Assembly: GCF_017306585.1 (NCBI RefSeq)
Contig: NZ_JAFKIC010000113.1
Location: forward strand, 16,317-80,316
DNA: 64,000 bases
Source: Mesorhizobium sp.
GTDB taxonomy: Bacteria; Pseudomonadota; Alphaproteobacteria; Rhizobiales; Rhizobiaceae
Direction: 5' to 3'
The notes beneath the pieces are model-generated. The model had not been told where the DNA came from and did no database searches. It saw only the letters and a list, made by a program, of their open reading frames with translations. Every line of letters begins with the position of its first letter. Positions within the stretch are counted from its first letter, which is position 1. Of this stretch, positions 16,905 through 25,990 are shown piece by piece. A program made the position numbers and the translations under genes.

Positions 16905-17588
16905 ATGATTTTCTGGATAGCGGGCGTGGCCGGACTGGCGGTCGCCTATCTCCTCGGCTCCATTCCGACCGGCTATCTCTTGGGGAGACTGCTGAAGGGG
17001 ATCGACATACGCGAGCATGGCTCGAGGTCCACGGGTGCGACCAATGTGCTGCGAACCCTGGGCAAATGGCCGGCCTTGGCCGTGCTGCTGGTCGATGTGC
17101 TGAAAGGGGCCGCGGCGATCGTATTCGCCCGCTGGTTCTATGCGCTGCCCGCACCGCCGGCAGGGCTCGATCCGCAAGGCGTGGTGCCGTGGGCCGTCTG
17201 TCTTGCCGGGCTTGCCGTGCTCTTAGGTCATGGCCGTTCGGTCTGGCTGAACTTCACCGGCGGCAAGTCGGCGGCGACGGGGCTCGGCGTGCTGCTCGCC
17301 ATGTCCTGGCCGATCGGTCTCGGCGCGGCAGTGGTCTTCTGCGCCGTGCTGGCCATTTCCAGGATCGTGTCGCTAAGCTCGATGCTGGCGGCGTCGACCG
17401 CGATCGTGCTGGTCTGCGCCCTGGATCAGCCTCTGGCCTACCGGCTGCTGGTGATCGCCGGCGGGCTCTATGTCATCGCGCGGCATCGCGCCAATATCGG
17501 GCGGCTCCTGGCTGGAACCGAGCCGCGTGTCGGGCAAGGCAGTCCGCGGTCGGCGTCCGGAGGCGAGGGGACGTTTCCGAATGGCTAG
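16905..17588 (+). CDS. plsY: PlsY-like glycerol-3-phosphate acyltransferase
   Basis: 227 aa integral membrane protein with about five hydrophobic segments. Motif 1 is YLLGSIPTGYLLGRLLKGID. Motif 2, usually GSGNIGATN, reads GSRSTGATNVLRTLG. Motif 3 is LGHGRSVWLNFTGGKSAATG. PlsY transfers acyl groups from acyl phosphate to glycerol 3-phosphate in the inner membrane. The GSxSTGATN form is like that of cyanobacterial-type members and not the usual proteobacterial one, and the C-terminus is extended. It may therefore be a second, acquired plsY. The last 8 bp overlap the AraC-type gene, so the two are coupled. Confidence 0.8.
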   Translation: MIFWIAGVAGLAVAYLLGSIPTGYLLGRLLKGIDIREHGSRSTGATNVLRTLGKWPALAVLLVDVLKGAAAIVFARWFYALPAPPAGLDPQGVVPWAVCLAGLAVLLGHGRSVWLNFTGGKSAATGLGVLLAMSWPIGLGAAVVFCAVLAISRIVSLSSMLAASTAIVLVCALDQPLAYRLLVIAGGLYVIARHRANIGRLLAGTEPRVGQGSPRSASGGEGTFPNG

Positions 17589-18555
17589 GCGGTTTGCGTT
17601 TCTCCTGGTTCGCGACTTCACGCTGTCGCCGCTGTCGCTGTTCATCGACACGCTGCGGCTGGCGGGCGACGAGGGCGACCGCAGCCGGCGCATCGAGTTC
17701 GACTGGGAGATCGTCGGCGAGCGCGGCCTGCCGATCCGGGCCAGCTGCGGCGTCGAACTGCTGCCGACCAAAGGCATCGGCAATCCCGAGGATTTCGACA
17801 ACATCGTCGTGGTCGGAGGGCTGCTCGACACCAACCGCGCCTTGAGTTCCGACAAGGAGGCGTTCCTGCTGCGCGCCGCCGAGAAGGGCGTGCCGCTGAC
17901 GGCGCTGTGCACGGGCAGCTTCGTGCTGGCGCGCTACGGCCTGCTCGACGGTTACGCCGCCGCCGTCAGCTGGTTCCACATCAAGGATTTCCGCGCCGAG
18001 TTTCCCGACGTGAACGCCCATGCCGACAGCCTCTTTTCGGTCGACCGTGGCCGCGCGACCTGCGCCGGCGGCACGGGTGCCGCCGACCTTGCCGGCTATT
18101 TCGTGTCGCAGTTCATCGGCCAGAAGGCGGCGGAGAAGGCCGCCAAGATCCTGGTGCTCGACCGCATCAGGAGCAGCCGCGACGTGCAGCCGGTCGGCGA
18201 CCTCTTCCCGGCGGCGTCGAGCCGCGCGGTCAAGCGCGCTCTGTTGCTGATGGAGAGCAATTTGCAGGAGACGCTGTCGGTGGCCGAGATCGCCAGCCGG
18301 CTGAACTCGTCGCGCCGCCAGCTCGAACGCCTGTTCGGGGCCGAACTCGGCATCGGCCCGATGGCGGCCTACCTGGCGCTCAGGGTGCATCACGCGAAGT
18401 CGCTGCTGGAAGGCAGCGACCTGCCGGTCGGCGACATCGCCTATCGCTGCGGCTTCACCAATGCCGGGCATTTCAGCCGGGTGTTTCGCCAGCAGACCGG
18501 CATCACGCCGACGCATTTGCGGCATCCGAACCGGATGGTGGCGGGAGGCAGGTGA
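17581..18555 (+). CDS. GlxA-type AraC regulator (DJ-1/PfpI + HTH)
   Basis: 324 aa starting MARRFAFLLVRDFTLSPLSLF at 17581, inside the end of plsY (8-bp overlap) with an AGGGGA site. The N-terminal DJ-1/PfpI-like domain (about 1-190) has the nucleophile-elbow-like ALCTGSFVLARYGLLDG. The C-terminal AraC domain (about 215-315) has two HTH units (LSVAEIASRLNSSRRQLERLF and LPVGDIAYRCGFTNAGHFSRVFRQQ). Relatives control amino-acid, choline-related and carnitine catabolism. The linkage to plsY hints at membrane-lipid or precursor metabolism, but that is only a guess. Confidence 0.85.
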   Translation: MARRFAFLLVRDFTLSPLSLFIDTLRLAGDEGDRSRRIEFDWEIVGERGLPIRASCGVELLPTKGIGNPEDFDNIVVVGGLLDTNRALSSDKEAFLLRAAEKGVPLTALCTGSFVLARYGLLDGYAAAVSWFHIKDFRAEFPDVNAHADSLFSVDRGRATCAGGTGAADLAGYFVSQFIGQKAAEKAAKILVLDRIRSSRDVQPVGDLFPAASSRAVKRALLLMESNLQETLSVAEIASRLNSSRRQLERLFGAELGIGPMAAYLALRVHHAKSLLEGSDLPVGDIAYRCGFTNAGHFSRVFRQQTGITPTHLRHPNRMVAGGR

Positions 18556-18608
18556 AGGTTTCAACGGGTAGGGGGCGCGCAGCCGACACGATGATACGCT
18601 GGCGCGAG

Positions 18609-18768
18609 GCACCCCTCTCTGCCCTGCCGGGCATCTCCCCCTCAAGGGGGGAGATTGGCTGTCTCGTTCGCCGCACCTCCCTTGCAGCGTTGGTGATTAG
18701 CGAAGCCCACGACGAGAATAATCTCCCCCCTTGAGGGGGAGATGTCCGGCAGGACAGAGGGGGGCGCT
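18609..18768. repeat. paired palindromic intergenic repeat (GGGGGAGAT subtype)
   Basis: Left half CACCCCTCTCTGCCCTGCCG and right half ending GACAGAGGGGGGCGCTG are inverted copies around a spacer containing GTTGGTGATTAGCGAAGCCC. The remaining 200 bp to the next gene show nothing recognisable. Confidence 0.75.
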
Positions 18769-18970
18769 GTCCCGCCGGCCTCGCCGAGATGGCATCACTT
18801 CGCTCAGCAGCGCGAGGCCGGTCTGCAGGGCTTCCAGGTTCCCGCGCGTCGCCTGGTCCGGCACGCAAGCCCCACAAAGCTGCGGATAGCGCGGCTGGCC
18901 TCATCAACAGATGTGACTGTCGCTCCCGTCGGGTCTACCTATCCCTCGGCAACGGTGGGAGATTCGGAAA

Positions 18971-19216
18971 TTGGATAGCGTCGACAGGCTGGAGGCGTTG
19001 ATCGCGGAGGGCGGGCCGGATGCCGCCGCGCAGGCGCGCGCCTTGCTGGAGGGCGTCAAGAGCGCCTCGCGGCTCGGCTTCGACGCGGTCGAGGAATTCC
19101 TGATCGAGCTGATGACGCTGGCCTTCGCGGTCGAGGCCGGGCTGGAAGGTTTTCAGGATTCGGCGCGCCGCCTTGCGCGCATGCGGCTCTACCGGTTGAA
19201 GCTCCTGCTGGCCTGA
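18971..19216 (+). CDS. small hypothetical protein (81 aa)
   Basis: The frame starts at a TTG (18971) with GGGAG about 10 bp upstream, and reads MDSVDRLEALIAEGGPDAAA at its N-terminus. It is helical, acidic in the middle (FDAVEEFLIELMTLAFAVEAG) and basic at the end (RRLARMRLYRLKLLLA). No domain or signal peptide is recognised. The regular amphipathic pattern and clean ribosome site support a real gene. It is convergent with the ABC-transporter operon. Confidence 0.5.
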   Translation: MDSVDRLEALIAEGGPDAAAQARALLEGVKSASRLGFDAVEEFLIELMTLAFAVEAGLEGFQDSARRLARMRLYRLKLLLA

Positions 19217-19249
19217 GCTGCGGGCGGAAAGCCGGTCAGCGCACTCCCT

Positions 19250-20407
19250 TCACGATATACGCTGCCCGCCTTCATCCAGCAGCACGCAGCCTTCGGGATC
19301 GAAGCCGACCTCGATAGCCTCGCCTTCGCGGAAGACGCGGCCGCTGATCGGCGTGTTGGCGCGGATGGTCATGCCGCCGCCTATGTCGATCTCGTAAATG
19401 GCGCTGCCGCCGAGATAGGACGCCGAGACGACGCGGCCCGACAGTCTGTTGGCGCCCGCCGCGCCGACCGACAGTTTCTGCGGCCGCACCACGACCGTGA
19501 CCTTGCCGCCTTGCGCCAGCGGCTTTGGCGCAACGACATTGACCGTCTGGCCGGCGGCCAGCGTCACCGCCGTCGGCCCGCTGGACCTGCTCACCGTGCC
19601 GGCCAGCATGTTGGCCTTGCCGAGGAAGTCGGCGACGAAGGCGGTGGCCGGTGTCTCGTAAACCTCCTGCGGGGTACCGATCTGCTCCACCCGTCCGGCG
19701 TTCATCACCACGATGCGGTCGGACATCGAAAGCGCTTCTTCCTGGTCGTGAGTGACGAAGATGGCGGTGATGCCGGTCTCCTTCTGGATCTTCTTGATCT
19801 CGACGCGCATCTCCTCGCGCATATTGGCGTCGAGCGCCGACAGCGGCTCGTCGAGCAACAGCACCTGCGGCTCGAAGACGATGGCCCGCGCCAGCGCGAT
19901 GCGCTGTTGCTGGCCGCCCGACAGCTGCGAGGGCAGCTTCTTTTCGGTGCCCGGCAACCGCACCATCTCCAGCGCCTTGCCGACCCTGCGCACGATCTCG
20001 GGCTTGGGCACGTTGCGGTATTTCAGGCCGAAGGCGACATTGTCGAATACGTTCTTGTGCGGAAACAGCGCGTAGCTCTGGAAGACCAGGCCGATGTTGC
20101 GCTTGTAGATCGGCACGTCGTCGACGCGGCGCCCGTCGATCATGATCTGGCCGCCGGAAATATCGACCAGGCCCGCTATGGAGCGCAGGATCGTCGTCTT
20201 GCCGCAGCCGGAGGGCCCGAGCAGGGTGACGAAGCTGCCCTTGCGGATCGACAGCGAGAAATCGCGCACGGCGACGAACTTGCCATAGGCGATGTCGATG
20301 TCGCGGAACTCGACAGCCGGGCTGTCCGTCCCGGCGGCCGCGCCCGCTATGGTCGCCCCGGCCGAGGCCGGCCGGGGGCTGGATATCGTGTCCTGGCTGT
20401 CAGGCAC
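19250..20407 (-). CDS. potA-like: ABC transporter ATP-binding subunit, polyamine type
   Basis: 385 aa. Walker A GPSGCGKT (about residue 63), Q-loop VFQSYALFPH, signature LSGGQQQR and Walker B VLLLDEPLSALD are followed by the H-loop THDQEEAL. The C-terminal 120 or so residues form the TOBE/OB regulatory domain of the PotA/UgpC/MalK group. It is the last gene of a four-gene operon and overlaps the binding-protein gene by 8 bp. It would energise uptake of polyamines or related cations. The first 30 residues form a Pro/Ala-rich extension before the domain. Confidence 0.9.
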   Translation of the reverse strand: MPDSQDTISSPRPASAGATIAGAAAGTDSPAVEFRDIDIAYGKFVAVRDFSLSIRKGSFVTLLGPSGCGKTTILRSIAGLVDISGGQIMIDGRRVDDVPIYKRNIGLVFQSYALFPHKNVFDNVAFGLKYRNVPKPEIVRRVGKALEMVRLPGTEKKLPSQLSGGQQQRIALARAIVFEPQVLLLDEPLSALDANMREEMRVEIKKIQKETGITAIFVTHDQEEALSMSDRIVVMNAGRVEQIGTPQEVYETPATAFVADFLGKANMLAGTVSRSSGPTAVTLAAGQTVNVVAPKPLAQGGKVTVVVRPQKLSVGAAGANRLSGRVVSASYLGGSAIYEIDIGGGMTIRANTPISGRVFREGEAIEVGFDPEGCVLLDEGGQRIS

Positions 20408-21542
20408 CTTTCGAGATCCTGTTCCACTGCTTGGTCCAGGCGTCCTCGTTGGTCGCCCAGTAGACCGGATCGGCGAAGGTCAGCGACTTCATGGTGCCGG
20501 TCTTGTCGAAGGCCGGCAGCTTCTCGATCTTCTCGGTCAGCTTGACCTTGGTCGGATCGAGCGAGGGCGGATAGCTCTGGCCCTCGGCGACGGCGATCGA
20601 GGTCGCGGGGTCGAGCATGAAGTTGATCAGCTCCTCGCACTCGGCCATCGGCGAGCCCTTCAGGATCAGCATGTCCTCCATCCAGGCATAGGAGCCGGCC
20701 GGATCGAGATAGCCGATCGGCTGGCCCTGGTCCTGCAGGGCGGCGACGCGGCCCGACCAGGCGTCGGTCACGACGATCTCGCCCTTGGAGAGCAGATCCA
20801 TCAGTTCGGCGCCGGAACTCCAGAACTTCTTGGCGAGGTCGCGGGTCTCGCGCACCTTGGCCCAGATCGTGTCCATGTCCTTGATGTTGTTGGGGTCCTG
20901 GCCGGTGGCCAGCGCCGCGTACCAGACGCGCGTGGTCATGTCGTCATAGCCGCCGACCTTGCCGGCATATTTCTTGTCGAGCAGGAGGGCTGCGCCCTTT
21001 TCCTTGGCCTCTTCCGGCGAGATCACCTTGGTGTTGTAGGCGATGCCCGTCGTGCCGTAGTCGTAGGGCACGGCCGACAGCTTCGGCGTCAGCTTGCGGA
21101 ACGGCTCGATCATCGGCTGCAGCACATTCACCATGTTGGGAATGTTGGCCTCGTTGATCTCCGAGGTCAGGCCGCCATTGACGTATTTGATGTAGTAGTT
21201 GACGCCGGACGAGTGGATGACCTGGTAGTCGCCGGGCTTGGCGGTCTTGATCTTGGTGATGATCTCGTCCTCGTCGCCGAACGTGCCCTGGACAACCTTG
21301 ATCTTGGTCTTGGCCGTGTAGGGCTGGAAGGCGTATTTGTCGATCGCGTCCTGCACCGTGCCGCCCCAGCCGTCGAAGCGGACCTGCTCCACCGCGGCCA
21401 TCGCCTGGCGCATCCAGGGCATGTCGAGGCCGGCTGCGGCTGCGGCGGCAGCGGTCAGCGTCAGGAACGTGCGGCGACTGAGATCGCCATTGGCATATCG
21501 GTCGTGCAGCCTTTCCAGCCGCTTGGTCGTTGTCAGTTTCAT
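20400..21542 (-). CDS. potD-like: periplasmic polyamine-type solute-binding protein
   Basis: 380 aa. A twin-arginine-like signal (NGDLSRRTFLTLTAAAAAAA) directs export. The mature protein opens VEQVRFDGWGGTVQDAIDKY and has the type II periplasmic-binding fold expected of PotD/PotF relatives. The gene overlaps its upstream permease (4 bp) and its downstream ATPase (8 bp), so it is translated with them. The ligand could be putrescine, spermidine or another cationic amine; sequence alone cannot decide. Confidence 0.85.
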   Translation of the reverse strand: MKLTTTKRLERLHDRYANGDLSRRTFLTLTAAAAAAAGLDMPWMRQAMAAVEQVRFDGWGGTVQDAIDKYAFQPYTAKTKIKVVQGTFGDEDEIITKIKTAKPGDYQVIHSSGVNYYIKYVNGGLTSEINEANIPNMVNVLQPMIEPFRKLTPKLSAVPYDYGTTGIAYNTKVISPEEAKEKGAALLLDKKYAGKVGGYDDMTTRVWYAALATGQDPNNIKDMDTIWAKVRETRDLAKKFWSSGAELMDLLSKGEIVVTDAWSGRVAALQDQGQPIGYLDPAGSYAWMEDMLILKGSPMAECEELINFMLDPATSIAVAEGQSYPPSLDPTKVKLTEKIEKLPAFDKTGTMKSLTFADPVYWATNEDAWTKQWNRISKGA

Positions 21543-22420
21543 CGTGCTTCCTCCGTTGGTTGGCCGCGTCTTTTCAATCGGGTCAGGCTTTGCAGGATCA
21601 GGCCGCCGACGAGCGGGATGCCGACGGTCACCAGTATCATCACGGTGCCGAGCGCGTTGATCTCCGGGCTGATCGAAATCTTGAGCATGGACAGGATCTG
21701 GGTGGGCATGGTCTCGACGCCCGCCGGCCGCCAGAACAGGCTGGCCGAGGTGTTGTCGAAGGAGATGGTGAAGGCGAGCAGGGCGCCGCCGACCACCGCC
21801 GGGACGAGCAGCGGCAGCGTGATCTCGCGGAAGGAGGAGAAGCGCGAGGCGCCGAGCGAAAGGGCCGCCTCCTCATAGACGCGCCTGATGCCGGCCATGC
21901 GCGCCTGCGTGATCAGCACGACATAGGGCACGGCGAGCAGGATATGGCCGAGAACCAGCAGCAGCATGGTGCGCGGCTGGTCGATGGACTTGATCAGCAC
22001 CAGAAGCCCGACGCCGAGGATGGTTTCCGGCACCAGCGCGGGCAGGATCACCAGCGTGCTCAGCGCCTGTTTGCCGGGGAAGTCGAAGCGCACCAGCGCG
22101 AACGCCGTCACCACGCCAACCGCCGTGGTGACCATGGCTGTGACCAGCGCGATCCACAGCGAGGTGCGGAAGGCGGCAAGCACGGCATCATTGGCCATCA
22201 GCTTGTAGTACCATTGCAGCGAGAAGCCCGTCATCGGGAAGCCGCCGAACATGGAGGCGTTGAACGACAGGATGACCGTCGCCACGATCGGCGCGAACAT
22301 GAAGATGTAGACGCAGACGGTGATGAAACCGGTCAGCCGCCAGGCCCATCTGCCTTCTTCCCTGCGTCTTGTCTTCATGCGCCCGATCCCATCGTCCACC
22401 TTGATCCGGTCATCCGCCAA
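21539..22420 (-). CDS. potC-like: ABC transporter permease, polyamine type
   Basis: 293 aa with six hydrophobic segments. The EAA loop is EEAALSLGASRFSSFREITL, placed between the fourth and fifth segments as in binding-protein-dependent permeases. The N-terminus is polar (about 25 residues). It overlaps the first permease by 11 bp and the binding protein by 4 bp. Together with the first permease it should form the inner-membrane channel. Confidence 0.88.
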   Translation of the reverse strand: MADDRIKVDDGIGRMKTRRREEGRWAWRLTGFITVCVYIFMFAPIVATVILSFNASMFGGFPMTGFSLQWYYKLMANDAVLAAFRTSLWIALVTAMVTTAVGVVTAFALVRFDFPGKQALSTLVILPALVPETILGVGLLVLIKSIDQPRTMLLLVLGHILLAVPYVVLITQARMAGIRRVYEEAALSLGASRFSSFREITLPLLVPAVVGGALLAFTISFDNTSASLFWRPAGVETMPTQILSMLKISISPEINALGTVMILVTVGIPLVGGLILQSLTRLKRRGQPTEEAR

Positions 22421-23288
22421 GCCCCTTCACGATCTGCGACATGCCCATGTAGCGGGTGTAGACGGCGGCGAAGAAGCCGAGCACGACGAACAGCACGATG
22501 GACAGGGTCGCGCCCATCGGCCAGTTCAGCTCGCCCATGATGGTGTCGTAGATCAGATTGCCGAACAGCGCGTCGCGGCCGGAGCCGAGCAATTGCGGCG
22601 TGACATAACTGCCGGCGGCCAGCACGAAGCACAGCAGCAGGCCCGCCGCGAGGCCGGGCAGGGACAGAGGCAGCGTCACTTCGCGGAACGCCTGCGCGCT
22701 GGTGCAGCCCATGGAGCGCGCCGCCGAGATCAGCGTACGGTCGATGCCCTCGAGGCTGACATAGACGTTGAGGATCATGTAGGGCATCAGGAAGTGCAGC
22801 ATGCCGAGGATGACCGCGCCTTCATTGTAGAGCATCGGCAAGGGATCGTTGATGATGCCGAGCTTGATGAGCGCGACGTTGATGACGCCCTGTTCGCCCA
22901 GGATGTTGATCCAGGAAAAGGTGCGGATGGTGAAGCTGATCCAGAACGGCACGATGAGCAGCAGAAGCAGCAGCCATTTGTGCCTGAAGGTCGTCGCCCA
23001 GATGAAATAGGCGGGGAAATAGCCGAGCACGCCGCACAGCAGCGCGGTGATCGCGCCGACCCTGAGCGTCTTCAAGAGGAAGCCGGAATAATAGCTGTCG
23101 GTGAAGAACTCATGCCAGTTCGCCGTCGTCAGCGCGCTGGTTTCGACACCGGCGGTGACGAAGGTGAAGAAGGTATAGGCGGCCATCACGGCGATCGGCA
23201 GCACCAGGAAGAAGATCAGGAGCAGCAGCACCGGCGCGACCAGCATCCAGGCCAGCCGTGGATCATACAATGTCCATCGTCGTTTCAT
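22410..23288 (-). CDS. potB-like: ABC transporter permease, polyamine type (first gene of operon)
   Basis: 292 aa starting MKRRWTLYDPRLAWMLVAP; a longer frame to 23360 lacks a better site. It has six or so membrane helices and an EAA loop AARSMGCTSAQAFREVTLPL. The large periplasmic loop between helices 1 and 2 (FVTAGVETSALTTANWHEFF) is usual for PotB. This opens the operon, so the promoter should lie in the roughly 200 bp upstream. I saw no obvious operator there. Confidence 0.88.
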   Translation of the reverse strand: MKRRWTLYDPRLAWMLVAPVLLLLIFFLVLPIAVMAAYTFFTFVTAGVETSALTTANWHEFFTDSYYSGFLLKTLRVGAITALLCGVLGYFPAYFIWATTFRHKWLLLLLLIVPFWISFTIRTFSWINILGEQGVINVALIKLGIINDPLPMLYNEGAVILGMLHFLMPYMILNVYVSLEGIDRTLISAARSMGCTSAQAFREVTLPLSLPGLAAGLLLCFVLAAGSYVTPQLLGSGRDALFGNLIYDTIMGELNWPMGATLSIVLFVVLGFFAAVYTRYMGMSQIVKGLGG

Positions 23289-23485
23289 GACCACCCGGTG
23301 CGCCTTCTTTGAAGCGCCTGTTTTGTTCCCGGGGCCAAGATTGGGTGATTGGAGGCCCAATGTCTACAGCGGGCGATTAAGCCAGCGGAAATCGGCGCCA
23401 CAGCGACTGCCTCGAAGCTCAAACGCCGTCGCGATCGCGCACGACATTTCATTGCTGCCCGGCAAGGTCGCCGGCAAATCGCTTC

Positions 23486-23656
23486 TCAGCTACCCCTTGC
23501 CTGTCCCTTCAGCAGCCGCGCCTCACGCACGAGCGAACACCAGTTCAGGCCAAGCAGATAGATCAGTTCGAGGGCGTCCGCCTCGCTGATGCCGGTCTCG
23601 TCGACCAATCGCTTGACGACGTCGTCGAGTGTTTCGTTCCTGCCGTCGTGTTCCAT
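23486..23656 (-). CDS. 56-aa small protein with helical UBA-like pattern
   Basis: The protein opens MEHDGRNETLDDVVKRLVDE and contains EADALELIYLLGLNWCSLVREARLL. The ribosome site AAGGGGGAAG lies 5-8 bp before the ATG and is one of the strongest in the window. The two amphipathic helices and one Trp-Cys pair suggest a small regulatory or adaptor protein. It lies between htpG and the ABC operon, all on the minus strand. No family is recognised, but the coding pattern is convincing. Confidence 0.65.
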   Translation of the reverse strand: MEHDGRNETLDDVVKRLVDETGISEADALELIYLLGLNWCSLVREARLLKGQARGS

Positions 23657-23726
23657 CGAACTTCCCCCTTGGGAAGCTCAACGACTAACAAATGTTAATG
23701 TTCCCGCTCGACGTGCGGTGCGCGGC

Positions 23727-25613
23727 TCAGCCTTTCGGCAGGCCGCGCGCGATCAGCCGCGCGAGGCGCTCCGAGAAGGCCCTGGCGTCCGCCGGCTTGT
23801 CGCCGTCGAGCACGCGGGCCTCGTCGTAGAGCAGGTGGGCCGCGTCGTCCTTGAAGGCCTGCTCGTCGTCGCCGAGCCTGGCCAGGGCGAGCACGCGTTC
23901 ATGGCGCGGGTTGATTTCGAGGATCGGTTTGGCCGCCTGGTCGAGGCGGCCGGCGGCGTTCATCAGCCGCTCGAACTGCCGGTCCGGTCCGTGCTCGGGC
24001 GCGACAAGGCAGACCGCGCTTTCGGTCAGCCGGTCGGAGGCCTTCACGTCGGAGACGGCGTCGCCAAGGGCGGCCTTGACGAAGGCGAGGAAGCCGTCGA
24101 CCTCGGGCGCCGCCGCCGTCTCGGTCTTCTTCTCGGCGTCGAGCAGCGGGATTTCGGAAAGCTCGGCCACGCCCTGCGTCACCGACTTGAACGGCTTGCC
24201 GTCGAAATCAGGCGCCATCGTCACCCAGAAGCTGTCGACCGGATCGGTGAGCAGCAGCACCTCGATGCCGCGCGCCCTGAAGCCTTCGAGCTGCGGCGAG
24301 GCTTCGAGCCGGGCGCGGTCGTCGCCTGCCATGAAGAAGATCGCCTTCTGGCCTTCCTTCATCGCGGCGACATAGTCGGTGAGGCCGCGCCAGCCGTCGC
24401 CGGACGCGGTCGAGCGGAAGCGGGCGAGCTTCAGCAATTGCTCGCGCCGCTCGTAATCCTCGTAGAGCCCTTCCTTGAGGACGACGCCGAAATTGTCCCA
24501 GATCTTCGCATAGGTCTCGGCGTCGTTCTCGGCCAGCTTGGCGAGGTCGCCGAGCACGCGGTTGGTCAGGCCCTTGCGGATCGAGGCCAGCAGCGGGCTT
24601 TCCTGGATCATTTCGCGCGAGACGTTGAGCGGCAGGTCGGCGGAATCGACCAGGCCGCGCACGAAGCGCAGATAGCGCGGCAGAAGCTCGGCGTCGTCGG
24701 TGATGAAGACGCGGCGCACATAGAGCTTCATGCGGCCCTTGCGGTCCTGGTCGAACAGGTCGAACGGGCGCGATCCCGGCACGAAGGCCAGCACGGAATA
24801 TTCCTGCCGCCCCTCGGCACGGAAATGGATGGTGGCGGCCGGCTCGTCATACTGGCCCGACAGGCCACGGTAGAAGTCGGTGTATTCCTCGGGCTTGATC
24901 TCGCTTTTCGGCCGCACCCAGAGCGCGGTGCCGTCGGCGATGTCGCGCGCCTCGGCGCCTGGCTTCTCGACCAGCGTGATCGGCACCGGAACATGGCCCG
25001 ACTGCGACTTGGCCAGGCCTTCGAGCCGGTATGGCGTGGTGTAGGAGGCGGCGTCCTCCATCAGGTGCAGCACGACGCGGGTGCCGCGTGCGGGGGCGGC
25101 TTCGAGCGGGGTAGGGGCGATCTCGTAGGAGCCCTTGCCGTCGGACGACCAGCGCCAGGCCTCGTCGCTTCCGGCGAGCCGGCTGATGACGTCGACATGG
25201 TCGGCCACCATGAAGGCGGAATAGAAGCCGACGCCGAACTGGCCGATGAGCTGCGTGTCCTCGCTGCCCGAGCCGACGCGCTCGATGAAGGCGCGGGTGC
25301 CGGAGCGGGCGATGGTGCCCAGCGCCTCGGCCATGTCGTCGCGGCTCATGCCGATGCCGTTGTCCTCGACGGTGATCCGCCTGTTGTCGGCATCGGCCGC
25401 AATGGTGATGCGGGGCTTGGGATCGTCGCCCAGCAGTTCGGGGCGGCTGACGGCTTCGAAGCGCAATTTCTCGCAGGCATCGGCGGCGTTGGAAATCAGC
25501 TCGCGCAGGAAGACGTCCTTATCGGAATAGACCGAATGCACCATCATGTGCAGCAGGCGCGAAACATCCGCCTCGAACGCCCTGGTTTCCGTCGCTTTCG
25601 TATCAGTCGTCAT
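23727..25613 (-). CDS. htpG: HtpG, Hsp90-family chaperone
   Basis: 628 aa starting MTTDTKATETRAFEADVSRLL (frame is open 21 codons further upstream). The N-terminal GHKL ATPase has SVYSDKDVFLRELISNAADAC, VEDNGIGMSRDDM and GQFGVGFYSAFMVAD, the Hsp90 signature boxes. The middle domain includes GVVDSADLPLNVSREMIQ-like residues (GLVDSADLPLNVSREMIQES). The C-terminal dimerisation part is present. It is an ATP-dependent cytosolic chaperone of normal length. A heat-shock promoter was not clear in the upstream 80 bp. Confidence 0.95.
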   Translation of the reverse strand: MTTDTKATETRAFEADVSRLLHMMVHSVYSDKDVFLRELISNAADACEKLRFEAVSRPELLGDDPKPRITIAADADNRRITVEDNGIGMSRDDMAEALGTIARSGTRAFIERVGSGSEDTQLIGQFGVGFYSAFMVADHVDVISRLAGSDEAWRWSSDGKGSYEIAPTPLEAAPARGTRVVLHLMEDAASYTTPYRLEGLAKSQSGHVPVPITLVEKPGAEARDIADGTALWVRPKSEIKPEEYTDFYRGLSGQYDEPAATIHFRAEGRQEYSVLAFVPGSRPFDLFDQDRKGRMKLYVRRVFITDDAELLPRYLRFVRGLVDSADLPLNVSREMIQESPLLASIRKGLTNRVLGDLAKLAENDAETYAKIWDNFGVVLKEGLYEDYERREQLLKLARFRSTASGDGWRGLTDYVAAMKEGQKAIFFMAGDDRARLEASPQLEGFRARGIEVLLLTDPVDSFWVTMAPDFDGKPFKSVTQGVAELSEIPLLDAEKKTETAAAPEVDGFLAFVKAALGDAVSDVKASDRLTESAVCLVAPEHGPDRQFERLMNAAGRLDQAAKPILEINPRHERVLALARLGDDEQAFKDDAAHLLYDEARVLDGDKPADARAFSERLARLIARGLPKG

Positions 25614-25772
25614 CAAGCTCTTCCCACGCTGTTCATCCGCCCGCCGCGCTAGGCGCGATCCGGGTCCGAGGTTCAACAGTTTTCAGTTGCGATGCGGCCG
25701 GGTGAGGGGCCGCGCGACCGGCAATATCGTGATGCGATGCGAAGGCGACAAGGGGGCGACCTCTCAAGACAT

Positions 25773-25977
25773 GGGTTCCTCGCCCCCGCGAAGCGGGGGA
25801 GAGGTGGCCGCGAAGCGGTCGGAGAGGGGGTAGCGCCGACGGTTGGAAACTTCCTACGGAAGCTACGCACTGCCGCGCTTGATTCTCAGTCGGCTATGGC
25901 ATCCCGCAGGGCGTCCCCCGCTCCGTCTCGGCTTCGCCGAGCCACCTCTCCCCCACTTCCGTGGGGGCGAGGAACCC
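25773..25977. repeat. paired palindromic intergenic repeat (GAGGTGGCCGCGAAGCGGTCGG subtype)
   Basis: The outer arms GGGTTCCTCGCCCCCGCG and CGTGGGGGCGAGGAACCC enclose GAGAGGTGG/CCACCTCTC units. It fills the 313-bp gap between the exported protein gene and htpG. Confidence 0.7.
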
Positions 25978-25990
25978 TGGCTGGATTACC

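Noticed and set aside
20292-23312. Long plus-strand frames opposite the ABC transporter operon
   Set aside because: Antisense shadows; the minus strand has four overlapping genes with intact transporter motifs.
23676-23698. TAACAAATGTTAA as a possible CtrA box
   Set aside because: The gap between half sites is 6 and the first half is CTAA, so it does not fit TTAA-N7-TTAA.
23589-25652. A 687-codon plus-strand frame opposite htpG
   Set aside because: Antisense shadow of a strongly conserved chaperone gene; composition is Arg/Gln/Val-rich with no ribosome site.
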